From positions 2,921,338 through 2,985,337 of the forward strand of contig PTEX01000006.1 of the NCBI GenBank assembly GCA_003342815.1: a stretch of 64,000 nucleotides of DNA, read 5' to 3'. The position numbers and the translations under genes are program-made. The notes under the pieces were generated by a model that ran no database searches, had not been told where the DNA came from, and saw nothing but the letters and a program-made list of their open reading frames with translations. Positions 1 to 11,959 of the stretch are shown one piece after another. The first letter of the stretch is position 1; every line of letters starts with the position of its first letter. This stretch comes from Eudromia elegans. Taxonomy: Eukaryota > Chordata > Aves > Tinamiformes > Tinamidae.

Positions 1-2864
1 ACATCGGCTGTAGTCCATAATCAGAACTGTTTTATGAGCTCTCCAACACTGCATTTGAAGCGATAACAACAATCCCATTTCCTCTCCTTTATATGAAAGC
101 CAAAATTTGACGCATGTAGCTTGAAGGTAGATCTGTACTGTTTAAATAAAAGCTATTTTGGTTAGGAATGTTTTGACTAAGATATTTTTTTCCTGTTGGC
201 CAATGTTATTGTTTTGAAATTAAAACTCTTCAGGAGACAAGGCATAACGTTTCAGTCAAACTTCCATGAGGAAAGACGGAGAGATCCTAGATGCCATGCA
301 CATAAAACATTGTCTTATCTCTGAAAAGCTGATAGCTACATGATTGTATCTCAGAGTACCTTACAAAATAAGTGACAAAACTGTTGTCCAAATCTCTTTT
401 GGTGGAATATTCATTAAGCCTGGGAGACTCAGGTTCAATTCTTTGCTCAATTGATTTCAATTCTGTGACTGGTCAGGAAAAATACTTGAACTTGAGTTAA
501 GTATTGAAACTGCTTCACCCATCTACAGCAAATTGGAGGAGAGTGGGAACATCTCTGTTTCAGAAGGCAAAAGAAATAATAACAATGCAAATGTTCATTT
601 TATATTTGTTCCTAAAAAAAATAAAAAATTGGATGAGACTCAGAAGAGGGAAGATCAGTGGAGTGAAAGGAATACAAAATAGTAGTGTTCACAGTTCTGA
701 ACTCCAAAAAAGGGGTGAGTGCACAAAATAAGTTTAATGACCTTCCATTATAGGCTTTGAGGGACTCTGGGAAATGGGGAAAAATTCAAAGGAAAAAAAA
801 AGCAGCAGAAATGGCAACTGCTGATAAATTAAAAAGTGGATCTAGAATTAACTAAATAAATTAAATAAAAAGATAATTAGTAAAGAAAAAAAAACCCCTC
901 GTTATCATGAACACAAACAGAAGTACACAACCTGGGCAAAGTACTACTGTAGAAGAAAAGATAATCCCCCATGCATCCTGCGTGATGAACTGATACAGTT
1001 TTATATTGGTTCCCCTATGGCCAAAAAGACTAATGCAATTTTTGGACATATCAATAAGACCATTTCAGATATGATATGAATTGTGCAAGGCTATTGAGAT
1101 TTGCTAACTTGCTATGGAGAAAAGCCTACCAGAAAGACTGTGTTAAGTCTGGAACACACTTTAAAAAAAAAAAAAGAGAGAGAGAAAATGCAGAATAAAG
1201 AAATGATAGGGCTGAGGAATTTGTGAAACCTGAACCTCAAGAGAAGGATGAGAAAATATTAAAGTGGCAATTACAGAAATTTAGATATTTGTCCATTATT
1301 TGTTTGCAGCAGGTTATACGAGAATAAAAATACAGTCAGTGTTAATATCTAGCAGAGCTGCAGTGCTTCTGAAAGTTTGATGAAGCAGTTAGGTGAACAT
1401 TTGCTAACAAAGTCTTAGATATATTTTATCCTGCTACAGGTAATGGAGATAGCAAGCCCTTAATCTCTCCTCTAGCCCTTCATTTCCACATGTCTTTGGA
1501 CTTTGGTTTGTCTGCTGAGGAAGTGGCTGCTTGACGGTGGGCAGGAGGAGTTAACAAAACAGACTGACGGAGAGGAAGGAAAAGCGTCAAAGTCATTCTT
1601 CATAGTTATGCTCATCACATTTTAAAACAAGGATACTGTGCTATTTTTAGCAACGTTCCTGGAAACACAACATGATGAATATTCATTACCCACAATAAAA
1701 GCTACAAGAAATGTTCAAGCCTTTCTTTTCTTTCACAAAAAAAAAAGGGGGAAGTTCAAAGCACATGCTCTTTTTCAACAGTGTTTTGCAATTAGAGCTC
1801 GCCAGAGCTCAGGAAAAAGCAGGAAAAAAAATCATTAATAAATGGAAGCACATTTTTGCACAGAAATCTGTCAGGTCCCATGGTGGCTGATTTCCTGCCA
1901 CCTGGGCAGATCTGGTTGAAGACTCTCCTTCTGCATCAAGGTTTCTTAACTTTCAAGTGGCAGGCAGCCTGAAAGGTACTCCAGCACCCAATTTCACTTT
2001 GAAAGGGATCTTCATTTCCTTTCTCTTACTGAAGACTCTCAGAGGAAATAAAAAAAAGAACTTCCACACAAAAATCACTAAAAATTTTGAAATTTTCTCT
2101 ATTGCAGGAAACAAATTCAGTGCTACATCTTTGCTTTTTAGTTTCATTTTTTTCCCCTAAACTTCCTTGTCTCAGGGTAGTAGCCAACATAACTGTTGGC
2201 TTTTGTTAGCCAAAAAGGGCTCATACTCCAGAGCAGGAAAGCTCTGGATATATAACTAGCTTCCATTTGGCTTCAACTGCTTTATTAGTCCCCATGAAAA
2301 CATAACAATAACTATGACAATAAAATATGACAATATTTTGAAAAAGACATTGGTTGGCAGGACTCTGGAGATACAAACAAAAATAAATGTGTTTAACATT
2401 CCTTAGTTTCTAATTATCTTTTATGGCCAAATATTCTCAAACCATTTTAAATTTATACAAACAGTCAACCCTTTTTGTCAGATCCAGCATTTTTCTTCCC
2501 CTTTTCCTCCTATTACACCATCACACTCCTCTCAAAGGCTTCACCTTTCAAGGTAATGAGTTATCTTATCTCTTGTGAAATCAATAGTTGATGAATATCC
2601 TCATCAATTCACAAACTCATTAGCCAACATACATTGGGAGACATACATTGATTGAGCCATTGAATCGACACAGGATGCCTTTGCTTCTTACAAAGCTACC
2701 GTAAATCAAGAAGTTACTAGTTGGTAAAATTGCAAAGTATCTTCAAGTGAAACTTTGCTTACATTATGTTAGATGCTCCAACACATGAAGGTGTCTGAAA
2801 AGGTAAGTCATAAGTGCCCCGTATCGGGCACTCAAAAATCAGCACAGACTGTTGACCTTAATAT
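1..2864. other. Gene-less AT-rich unique sequence
   Basis: No coding gene is supported here. ORFs of 60-75 codons occur on both strands at 504-731, 861-1049, 1638-1838 and 1953-2160. They have no recognisable domains, and the last pair is a both-strand coincidence. A-rich patches interrupt the sequence, for example near 893 and 1740 and an A13 run followed by a short GA run near 1162-1187. A possible SINE scrap at 405-500 is listed separately. Nothing else stands out. Confidence 0.6.
405..500 (+). repeat. Possible MIR/CORE-SINE-like fragment
   Basis: The sequence contains GGAGACTCAGGTTCAATTC, which resembles the tRNA-derived B-box part of MIR-type SINEs. It is followed, after a typical interval, by TGTGACTGGTCAGG and a stretch resembling the 'tgtgacc...caagtcactt' core. 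MIR and CORE-SINE relics are known at low copy number in bird and reptile genomes. Similarity is patchy, and no target-site duplication or tail is visible. It could equally be chance. Confidence 0.25.
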
Positions 2865-2955
2865 GGAATCATAAAATCACTGAGTTCAACTCTAAACCCA
2901 TCACCACTACGCATGTTAAACAGTATCCCTAAGTGCTTCAGCTATACATTATCTC
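2865..2955 (-). repeat. CR1 LINE 3'-end fragment (antisense)
   Basis: Read on the plus strand, it begins GAATCATAAAATCACTGAG and ends near CAGTATCCCTAAGTGCTTC. This is the expected order for an antisense CR1 3' end: reverse complement of the CATTCTATGATTC terminus, then the 'accatgtccctaagtgcc' block. An internal block is missing, so the copy is diverged and deleted. The repeated ATTCTATG-like terminus is characteristic of CR1, which has no poly(A) tail. Confidence 0.55.
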
Positions 2956-5900
2956 CTTTTCTGAGTTCCACTTCAGCAAATTGAGGCCGCTATTACCTCA
3001 AAAGACGAAAGATGTAGGTGGAAAAAGAATAAAGCTAAAATGAAGCTTGTGAAATGCTTATATTGGACAACACCATGGAAGAGATACAAGGAAATTAACT
3101 TATTTGCCCTTACATATGGGCTTGAATATATGCGGGCTACAGTGGAGTACAGGGCGCTATAGGGGAGTATATGAACACTACAATGCAGGGACAAACAGAA
3201 ATGATAAAATATTTCCTTCTTCAGTGATGAGCACTCATAATATGTGTAGAATGAGGAAATGGTCTTCCTGATAAGGGAAGGGTAAGGAGAAAAGGGAGCA
3301 TGCAATCAAATATTAGTGTCTATTAGACCACAATTTTCCTGAGGCTATCTGACATTTCCTAGGGAGGTAAACTGTCCAAGTGCTTTCTGAAGTGATGGAC
3401 TTTTAAAATAGACTTGGTGCACGTAAACCAGATTTGAGTTCACGACACCTCTCATGACTCAGCCTGGCAAACAGCCAGATGAAGGTCACAGTTTCATTGA
3501 CAGCCTTATACTTCTCAGTCCTATTTCAGAGCTCACAGCCTGCTGCAGGAGGTTGTTCTGCATTAAAAATATTCCACTGCTTAGCACTATATACTCTGAA
3601 AACTTGCATCTTTTGTGGAATCAGAAATAAAAGGTGCAACTGGACTATCTCATGACCTAATTCATCTTTCTAAGTCATGTCATGATGGTGTCAGCTTGTG
3701 ATGTATGTCAGGCAGCTTTAGTTATTTATCCGAGAGGCTTAAAAGATTTCACTGCCAGCAGGAGTTTTATCCTGTGTGAAATCTCACTATTCAATAGTAT
3801 AACTTTTGTGGGCTTTCAGGAGGAGTAGGAGTCCAATACATTGTTAGGGATCATCAATTCATGAAGATCCATACGCTATGAATCTTCAGTAGCTTGCGGA
3901 AGCTGCATCTATCCTCCAACTGCTTCATATATATTTTCTCTTCTGACTTGCCAGAGTTACTTCATAATATTTTGATTTTTTTCTTGATTTGAGTGTTCAA
4001 ATAGTAAGCAGTAGAATAAATTTTGAGGAAAACCAACCAATCTCCAAGTTCATTTTTCTTCACCCCCGTGTTTAACTATATTGGCTGCAAACACTAAAAA
4101 TTTCCAGTATTCCCAGGAACATTTCCTCCAAAACATCTAGAATGGTTCAAGATACACTTTGGTTTGTTCCAGGTAACATTCAGCAAAGCAGCTCCTGCGC
4201 ATGGTGAACCAGAGACCTCTCCTATCAGCAGTTTCCAGGCAGTCACTCCTTTTTGGACGGTGACTTAGTTTACAAGCACAAATGCAGGCCATTCCATAGC
4301 AGTTAGCTTTTTAGGTAGACTGACATGATGGCATCAGGTTCTCAGGAGTTCAGTATCTATAGCAATTGCTAGTAGAGATTAAATGGGAGCAGTATAGGCT
4401 ACACTGTCAATAGCTAAAAACTGTATAAACTTCTGCAATAAGGGCTGGGTATTCATTTTTGACTTTTTCAAGGCGCATTTCTCTTCTGCTTATTCCATTC
4501 ATTTAGGTTTGGTCTGCACATAAAGTACACAGGAGTGTTCCACCTATCCCTCCCTCCAGGGATCTACTGATTTGGAAGTAATCAAATTATGTACAATAAA
4601 ATAGTTGAAATAAATAAATGCATTCTGTGCTAAAACTACCTCACATATGGTAACTGGGAAAAAAAAAGAAGGAAAAAGAAAAAATAGGAGAAAATGAAAG
4701 GCAGGTTAAAGACACCTACAAAAAAGGTGAGTCAAAAGTTACCATCAATACTTCTTCCTAGGTGTGTTTACAGATTCTATCTCATTCAACCTTCTTGGAT
4801 TCAGATTGTCCACATGAGAACAATGATTTAGACATCACTTGAAGAAGCTTGTGAGCTTGAAACCATTCACATTGGTAAATTACTTTGACGTCCTCAGATG
4901 AAAATAACTATAATGGTTCAAAATATTATTTCAATATCTAAAATGTCTATTGAGCTCTGCTCAACCATGTTTTGATATGCAAAGGAACAAAAAATTTGTG
5001 ACAGGCAAATGCACTTGGCAATTCATGCTGTAAAATAGCAAAAACTATTTTCTTTGATAAAGGAAAAATGTATATGATCAGTTTGTGTGTCTATATTTAT
5101 GTCTCTGGCATAACTTCAAATGAGCATAATAACCCAAGTAAATGTGAATAAGCAGCTATTTAATTTCATTTAGAGGTAGGCAGAAGCAGAGAAGGTATTT
5201 CGTCTGAAAACTGCTTGTTTTCTCACTGAAAACACCTGATTCCATTTCTAAATATCTATAATAAGTCACATAAATCAGAGATATATTACTAGATAAAATC
5301 CAAAAGAAAGATAATAGTCACTGGAAAGATCGAACTTCCTTTGTCTTCCAAAATCTCCTGTCTTTTGAACAGTTGCTATTCTAAGTCCATGTGCACTATA
5401 CATACTGTATTTTATTTCTATTGTCTCTCAGCAATCTCTCCACCAAGAAAAGCATCTAAACTTTGCCAAAAGTTCAGATGAGTCAGGCAAAGCAAAGACT
5501 TGCCTCCTTTCTTTCTGATACATAAAACCCCATAGATCATCTCTAATGAATAGAGCCCTTAGGCTTAAATTGCTTTGCATAGTTTCAGATTAGTTTGTTG
5601 ACTGGCTTGTAGTCAAAAGACACTTGTAGTTATAAACTATTAGGTTCATAAAATGAGTCACCTAAGGAAGTAGCTGAGTCTTATGAGATAACCTTGGCAC
5701 AGACCTACAGATGAGCCTAATTTGTAGAAAACCTACAGATTCAGATAATCCTGATGCACCCTGCTTGCACAGACAGGACCTGGAGTATCTGAGGAGACAA
5801 GCTTTCCTAACATGACTGTCCAGGCAATCTGGCTGGCACAATACCAGCTCCAGCAAATGGTTTGTTATGACTGCAAGCCACCAACGTGCTTGCTTCTCCC

Positions 5901-7495
5901 AGAGACCACACAGATCATATCCTCTGAGTGGGTAGACAGTTTGTGGAGTACTGGTGCTGTAATTTGCATACATTTAAAAAGAGAATCAAGAAGAGAAACC
6001 CTATCTAATTGATGTTGCTGTGATCACCTTTGGGGCTGGGGTCCACTTAGAATATCTTCGGGACATTTGGGACATTTCTCAGGATACGTGCGAGACTGTA
6101 AAAACTTTTAGAACAAAATACATGCAAACTAAAATTTAAGGAAAGATCTTATTTGATGATCTTCTTTTTGATAGCAATTAATTTTTCACTGACCACTAAC
6201 AAACATGGTGTACTGGGTCTGTTTTCTTCAACTTTGTCAGCAACTGACAAACTTTGGACATGTAAAGGCTGAGATGCTCTTTGCTAAGCTCCTGTTGAGG
6301 GTCTCCTGGCAAAACCTAGGCATGCTGCCAAGAAGCTTCAGTACTTAATGCATTTTAGCTCCTACTTCTTATCCTTTCACTTAAAATCATTTTACATGCC
6401 TATGCCTTTGACATAAAAGCAGGAGGTATTTCCCCTTCATGGGGCCATCTTTGCTTTTTCCATGTAAGAGAGAGAAAAGGATTTACTGGAAATATCTCTA
6501 TTGAGGCCAATGACAGTTTTCAGTAATAAAACTTGCACAATAGAAACAAAGTTTAATCTGCTATGCACTTACAAGGAAATTACATACGCTTCTACTGGAT
6601 ACTGCCTGGGTTGTACAGAAGTTATTCAGAACAAGTAAGGACTCACTCAGGTTTTGTCTGTAATACAGCACTAGGAAGGGAAGGAAGATGTGGATCACAG
6701 GGAGGAACACAGGGATCATAATGAGGTGAGGTATCCAGGTGAGAAGGCCAAACTATCACAGCAGTCTTTCTGGACCATTTTTTTCTATCCATCTATTTTT
6801 ACTCTGTTACCTTTTATATCTGTATGAAATGTGAAAGACAATTCCATCCCCCCACTGTTTTGGGCTGTGCTCTGTCTTTCTTTGAGCATACATTTGTTCC
6901 ATATCTTACTGCTAATTAGCCATCTGCATCAAATTTCTCTTTGTACTCTGTGGATTTTTCCCAAGCTGATCACTAGCAGAGAAGCAAATAAACAAATCTC
7001 GCCCTGGGACTGCTTGACCACTGTGGCAGGAGCAGCATAGCAAAATGCAGAACAAAAATGAGAGGGAATTCATTCACCTGAACAATAATAATAAAACAAA
7101 CAAAAATTTCACATTGACACATGCTGTACATAAGCCGATCATGTGAAAGCTTGCAAGCAGCAGAAAAAAAAAAGAAAGAAAAAAAAGAACTCTCCCTTCC
7201 CCAGAACGTAACTGACTATCCCCTGTGAATGTTTGACTCCTTTGGCTACATTCTGCAATTTGGCTATATTTGATTGGGAAGAGTCTTCCTTCTGCTTTGT
7301 GGTAAGCGTGTTATCTGATCATGTCATTAGAGGGTCTCTTTTTACTGTGATAAAAGCAAAATATTTACATTCTCCATATTAGTCATGATTTTAGAACTAT
7401 CTGATACTTTCAGTTGTCTCCTTTGCAAGTTAGAATCATCCAGTTTATTTCTGGCTTAGTCTGTAGACTATTTCTCTAGTCTATTCCCTCATTGG
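2956..7495. other. Gene-less AT-rich unique sequence
   Basis: I see no supported gene. ORFs at 2973-3305 (minus), 5662-5973 (minus), 5812-6012 (plus) and 6831-7040 (plus) have no recognisable motif; two of them overlap on opposite strands. Low-complexity A-rich patches lie near 4660-4690 and 7165-7190. Short runs of AATAAT and AAAC lie near 7082-7105. Confidence 0.6.
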
Positions 7496-7499
7496 AGCT

Positions 7500-8165
7500 T
7501 TTTCACTGCTCAGATGACCCTCATCACCCTGTCTGCAATCTTTACAATTCTGTTCTATGCTTGCAAGAAGGGATATGTGCGGAGTTGCACATAGTGGGTA
7601 TTCAAAATGAGAATATTTTTTGTTTTTTAAAAAATGGTTCTTCTGTTACTTTTGCAATAACTCCTAACCCCTATGACCTTGAGACAGTGCTTTTACAGAA
7701 GTCTCTACGATGATTTAGGACTTCTTTTCAGAAAAGCAGGTGGTCATTTTGAACGTTCTGCTGTATTGTTGTCATTTTTTCCTCCAAATAATTATCTTGC
7801 ATTTACTAAGGCTAAGCTTCATCATTCATTTTTGACACAAAACATCGCAGAATCTTTTCTGCTACTTTTTGCAGTCACTTTCAATTATTCTGAATAAGTT
7901 TGTCACATCATTCTCCCTGACCTTCCCCCAGCATATTTACAAACAAGGAAGTTCCCATAGTACAGATGTCTGTAGCTATCTGGTAGCCACCAGTGTGAAA
8001 AAAAGAAAAGATTATTTATTCCTACTTTCTGTTATCTTTCAGCTAGATATTAATTCTTGAGATGACTGTTCTTCTTATCGCACAAGAGCTTTTTGAAATG
8101 GAGCTGGTCAAAAGCTTTTAAAGAAAGCCAAGTAGATTTGGTATTGTCTGTAGGAAGTCCTAAAA
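7500..8165 (-). repeat. Ancient CR1/L3-clade LINE reverse-transcriptase fragment
   Basis: The minus strand preserves the order of blocks of a CR1/L3-type LINE reverse transcriptase. At 8123-8140 is the degenerate equivalent of the 'YLDF' block. Directly after it, 8100-8118 reads AAAGCTTTTGACCAGCTCC, equivalent to the K-A-F-D-x-V-P block. The region corresponding to the catalytic F/Y-A-D-D box lies near 7897-7923 but is degraded. Further towards 7640 come blocks matching the C-terminal thumb region, with CTTTTTGCAGTCACTTTC and TTGCATTTACTAAGGC in the expected places. The copy is riddled with stops and indels, so it is dead. This family is widespread in turtles and crocodilians. The exact subfamily cannot be assigned by eye, and the 7500-7640 boundary is uncertain. 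Confidence 0.65.
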
Positions 8166-8224
8166 TGACATGAGTGAAAAGGTGCAAGGATAGAGTGGAG
8201 TCTCAAAGGAGAGGAATCTGAGGA

Positions 8225-8848
8225 AAGCAGATATTAGAAGGACAGGAGCTTGGAGGAGGAGGAGAAAGCTGGCCTATGCTATGCAGTAATGGAGTTTTTT
8301 GGCAGGAGGGAGGATGGGTCCTCTGGGGTGTGATGTACTCAGCACTGGGGAGGGTGCACCTTGTATACTATGTTCAGCTTTGGGCCCCTCACTGCAAGAA
8401 GGGCATGGAGGCACCAGAGCTCATACAAAGAAGGGCAGTGAAGCTGGTGAGGGGGCTGCAGCACAGACCTTATGTGAAGCAGCTGCGGGAGCCAGGGTTA
8501 TTTAGTGTGAAGAGGAGGAGGCTTGGGGTGACCACATCATTCTCTTCACTACCTGAAAGGGGATTGTAGTGAGGTGGGGGTTGATCTCTTCTCCAAAATA
8601 ACTACTGATAAGAGGAAATGGCCTCAAGTTGTGCCAGGGGAGGTTCAGGTTAGGTATTAGGAGAAACTTCTACACAAAAAGAGTGATGAAACATTGGAAG
8701 AGGCTGCCCAGGGAAGTGGTGGAGTCACCATTTCCAGCCGTGTTCAAGAAATGTGTAGATGAGGCACCTAGGGACATGCTTTAGCAGGCATGGTGGTGAC
8801 GGGTTTACAGTTACCTTGAAGGTCTTTTCCAACCACAACAATTCTGTG
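8225..8848 (+). repeat. CR1 LINE, 5'-truncated, 3' end intact
   Basis: This is the clearest mobile element in the window. From about 8290 it follows the 3' part of avian CR1: the 'tactcagcactgg...gggcccctcactacaagaa' block, the 'gaaatggcctcaagttg' block at 8617-8633, GAAACTTCTACACAAAAAGA, then GAGGCTGCCCAGGGAAGTGG at 8700-8719. It continues to the 3' terminus GGTCTTTTCCAACCACAACA and ends in ATTCTGTG at 8841-8848. CR1 ends in short repeats of this octamer rather than poly(A). The severe 5' truncation is normal for the family. Divergence is moderate, so the insertion is old but younger than the neighbouring antisense LINE. The region 8225-8290 may or may not belong to the element. Confidence 0.93.
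8330..8569 (+). pseudogene. Remnant of CR1 ORF2 C-terminus
   Basis: One frame still reads through the C-terminal portion of the CR1 ORF2 polyprotein (endonuclease/reverse transcriptase). It shows [20 protein letters not shown], then [14 protein letters not shown] and [15 protein letters not shown]. These blocks match the family's typical 'CVQFWAPHYKKD...QRRAxKLVKGLEH...LGLFSLEKRRLRG' layout. After RRRLG the frame is lost, and the continuation ([14 protein letters not shown]-like) is found in another frame. It is a dead retrotransposon fragment, not a host gene. Confidence 0.85.
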
Positions 8849-11800
8849 AGGCTTGGAGGAAGCTACTTCAGAGGAACTAGAGGTTTCTCGGACCAAAGGA
8901 CCTGGGAACTGGGTGGGAGTAGGGAGAGTGGAGGGACCTCATACCTCCACCTGGGTCTTTGGTTAAACACACACAGACTCACACACACTGGCCTGCCATA
9001 TCCTCCAGCTCCTGTCTTTCTGTGGTCATGTAGTATCACCAGCCTATGCCAGCACCCACCATCTGCTGCATGTGCTTTGCATTTGGAAATCTAGCAAACT
9101 CACTGGTTATTTATGCATTTTGTTGTGGTAAAGGAAATGGTTCCAAAATACTTCTATCCAGTTTTGTATACATGAGACTCTCATATTAACGACTTTATTG
9201 TTACTTTTGCTCTTGTCTAGCAAGAGACTAGTCTAACAAATCCTGTTAACGGCTCTTCTCAATGGTTGGAATAGACTGTTCCTTGTTGGAGAAAGGAGCA
9301 AAGGTTGAACACAGACCCCAATCTGCAACATTGGAATCCAGCCTTCCCTCCCACCCCCATCTACTTTCAAAAATAAGGACTGGCTGCAAAACTTGCATCT
9401 GGAGCTAATTTCTCTCAATTGTTTTTCCTTTGTGGACCCAGCTGTTGAATTATACATTTTCTAAATAATAAAATTAGGTTGACGCTTCCTTGCTAGGGTG
9501 GTGGAGTGTGGGGGTAGGGAGGAGGATTTTAAAATGCACATCTGAAGTTGAGGGTAAAAAATTGAAAATTCATCTTCCAAATATGCATAGATAAAATAAC
9601 TAGGGGGGAAGAAAAGAAAACCGCAGAAACCACAAAATACGGAAAAAAGAAAAAAGACTGTATCACTCACAGCTCCCTTAGGAATTCTGAGTATTAATTG
9701 AAGCACAATAGTAATAAACTGTAAATTTAAAAATACTTGTTTCCTGATTCTTTGCCAACAGGAACTTAGTGATGTGAACTCACCATCTTGCAGCATATCT
9801 CCAGAGATGAAAACACTATAGATGTGCAGAAAGTGGCCTAGATTAATACAGTGACACTTCAAAAGCACAAGTCAGAATATTCCCTATTTCATCTTGAGCT
9901 GTGAATAATTCATCATTTCAAAACATGTTTTTTTAAAACTCAGATGCAAACTTAGATGCATAATTATTGAATTTCTTTTGATCCACATTATTTGTTTAAT
10001 CAGTTACCTAACATTAGACAGTATGCTTTGTAGTAATTGAAATTTGAATCATCTTATATAATAGAAAAGGCTTGAATACAATACTAATGCATTCAAAGCC
10101 AGCCACTTTGCAAATCTTTCCAGTAGTTCTGAGAAAAAGGTTTGTGTTTCCTAGCAAAGAGTGGTGCTAACCACAGGTTAAGTATTGATGTTTTAATTCA
10201 TTGTGATGTTCAAATACTTGCCTAACTTTGATTCTAGAAGCACTGTAGAGACTCTATGCATGCAGAACACATACAAGTACTTTCTCATGAAGTTCCATAT
10301 TTCTGTACAATTGAAGAGTTTAGCTTGTTGCAACTCAGTTATACAAAACATATACTTGCTCTAGTGTCTAAAAATGAAATATTTTACGATATAATCTAAG
10401 CCAGTGAAACCTGGTAAATAATCATTCTGTTGTGTTACTATCAGCATGGCTTCTGGTATCAGCCCTGTAATAGAAGATGGCTTCTAGCCCAGACCAACTA
10501 TTTATTATAAAAATACCTTTAAATATGATTAATTGAAAACTAAGATTTATTAATTATCCTGGACAGATTGGTGTCAGAGCACAGATGAACATGGCCCACT
10601 GTCTTTTGGTATAAAGATTATGACTTTTAAGATGTATCTCAGTCCTGGGCACAAAACAAAGCTATCTTTGAAATCTTTCCACAGCTCAGCAGGATATCAG
10701 CAGTAGTCACTCCACTCAACAGGGTGCAGTATTCACAGATGTGCTTTCGAAGCTCTCTACTGGCCTTTGGAAAGGACTTTGTCATCTTATCTCAGTCAGC
10801 CATCAGACAAGCAATGATCACCCTCAATGTATTTACATGCACAAATAAGGGATGTAACTAGGCTTGTGAAAAAGTCAAGTCAGAATAAGCTAAGAAAAAT
10901 ATTTTTAGAGACTATTAGATGTACCTTAAATGAAGACTAACCAGTGTAATATTTTGTCCTATCAGCTTTAAAAAAAATCCCTTCTCAAATCACTTGAAAA
11001 AGCCATCCTTGTGCACACTTGAATTTAGAAGAGCTCTTCTACCTTTACTCAATCAAGACTGTAATTTGTTTGGGAGAGCATTAATTACCTAAAAATGCGT
11101 GAAACCGTGTTCTTGACACTGGACTGACTCCAAAAGATGTGAAGCTGTCCCAAGGAAAGCATCTGTGATGATCTCAGCTCTTGGCAAACACATTTTCATT
11201 TCCTTTCAATTGTGCAATCTGTTAAGCCTCAACTCATAAAAACTCATGGTTCAAACTCAGCTAAATTAAGAGGCATTCCCCCTAGTGCTTTAGAAGTACT
11301 AGAAAGCTCTGTGAAACTCTGCTGCAGTTGAAATCAGTTTTGACAAAGACCATAACAGAACTGAGGTTTCGTCACAGACCCCAGTGCAGAGCACTTGATA
11401 CTCTGTGACAAGATTACTCTGGACTCGAGTTAAACCTATGTTTGGAGTATTTGGAGTTAAACCTGTAACACTGCAAATCGTGTTCTTCTAAGAGCAATAT
11501 GCGATCCTCAAAACACCGAGTAAACCCAGAACAAGACTTTCTCCAAAGAATATAAGGAGAGTTATCTCCCCCATCTTTGGCATGGGAGAGACAGTAATAG
11601 CAGGGCAAGTGTACAGGGAAACACTCTCCTGTATAACTTGAAATGGAAGCAAACAACTATATCTCCATTACCCCAGCGTAGCTGGCTTTGCTGACATCAG
11701 GCTGCATAGTTGCCTTGAGAATAGAGCCACTGGCATGCACAGAATGTTACAGCAATGAAGTGGGCACTGTGTGAAAAAGTGCTTTTTGTCTCATTTTTAA

Positions 11801-11955
11801 ACCTAATATCTGAACATTTTGCATATCCCCTTGTTATTGTATCCTGAAAAAGAGTAATGATATCCTAGTTTTCTCCTCATGACACTCACTATCTCATATC
11901 AAGAATATCTCCTTTTGGTCAAATCTTTTTCAGGCAGAGTCCTAATCCAGCCATT
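8849..11955. other. Gene-less AT-rich unique sequence
   Basis: No supported gene. Minus-strand ORFs at 9233-9457, 9461-9868 and 11414-11656 have no recognisable domains. A purine-rich low-complexity stretch lies at about 9604-9657. A short duplication of GAGTTAAACCT occurs at about 11426-11463. Nothing else was recognised. Confidence 0.6.
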
Positions 11956-11959
11956 CCCT

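Noticed and set aside
5662-6012. Overlapping ORFs on both strands
   Set aside because: Complementary open frames without motifs, starts or splice context.
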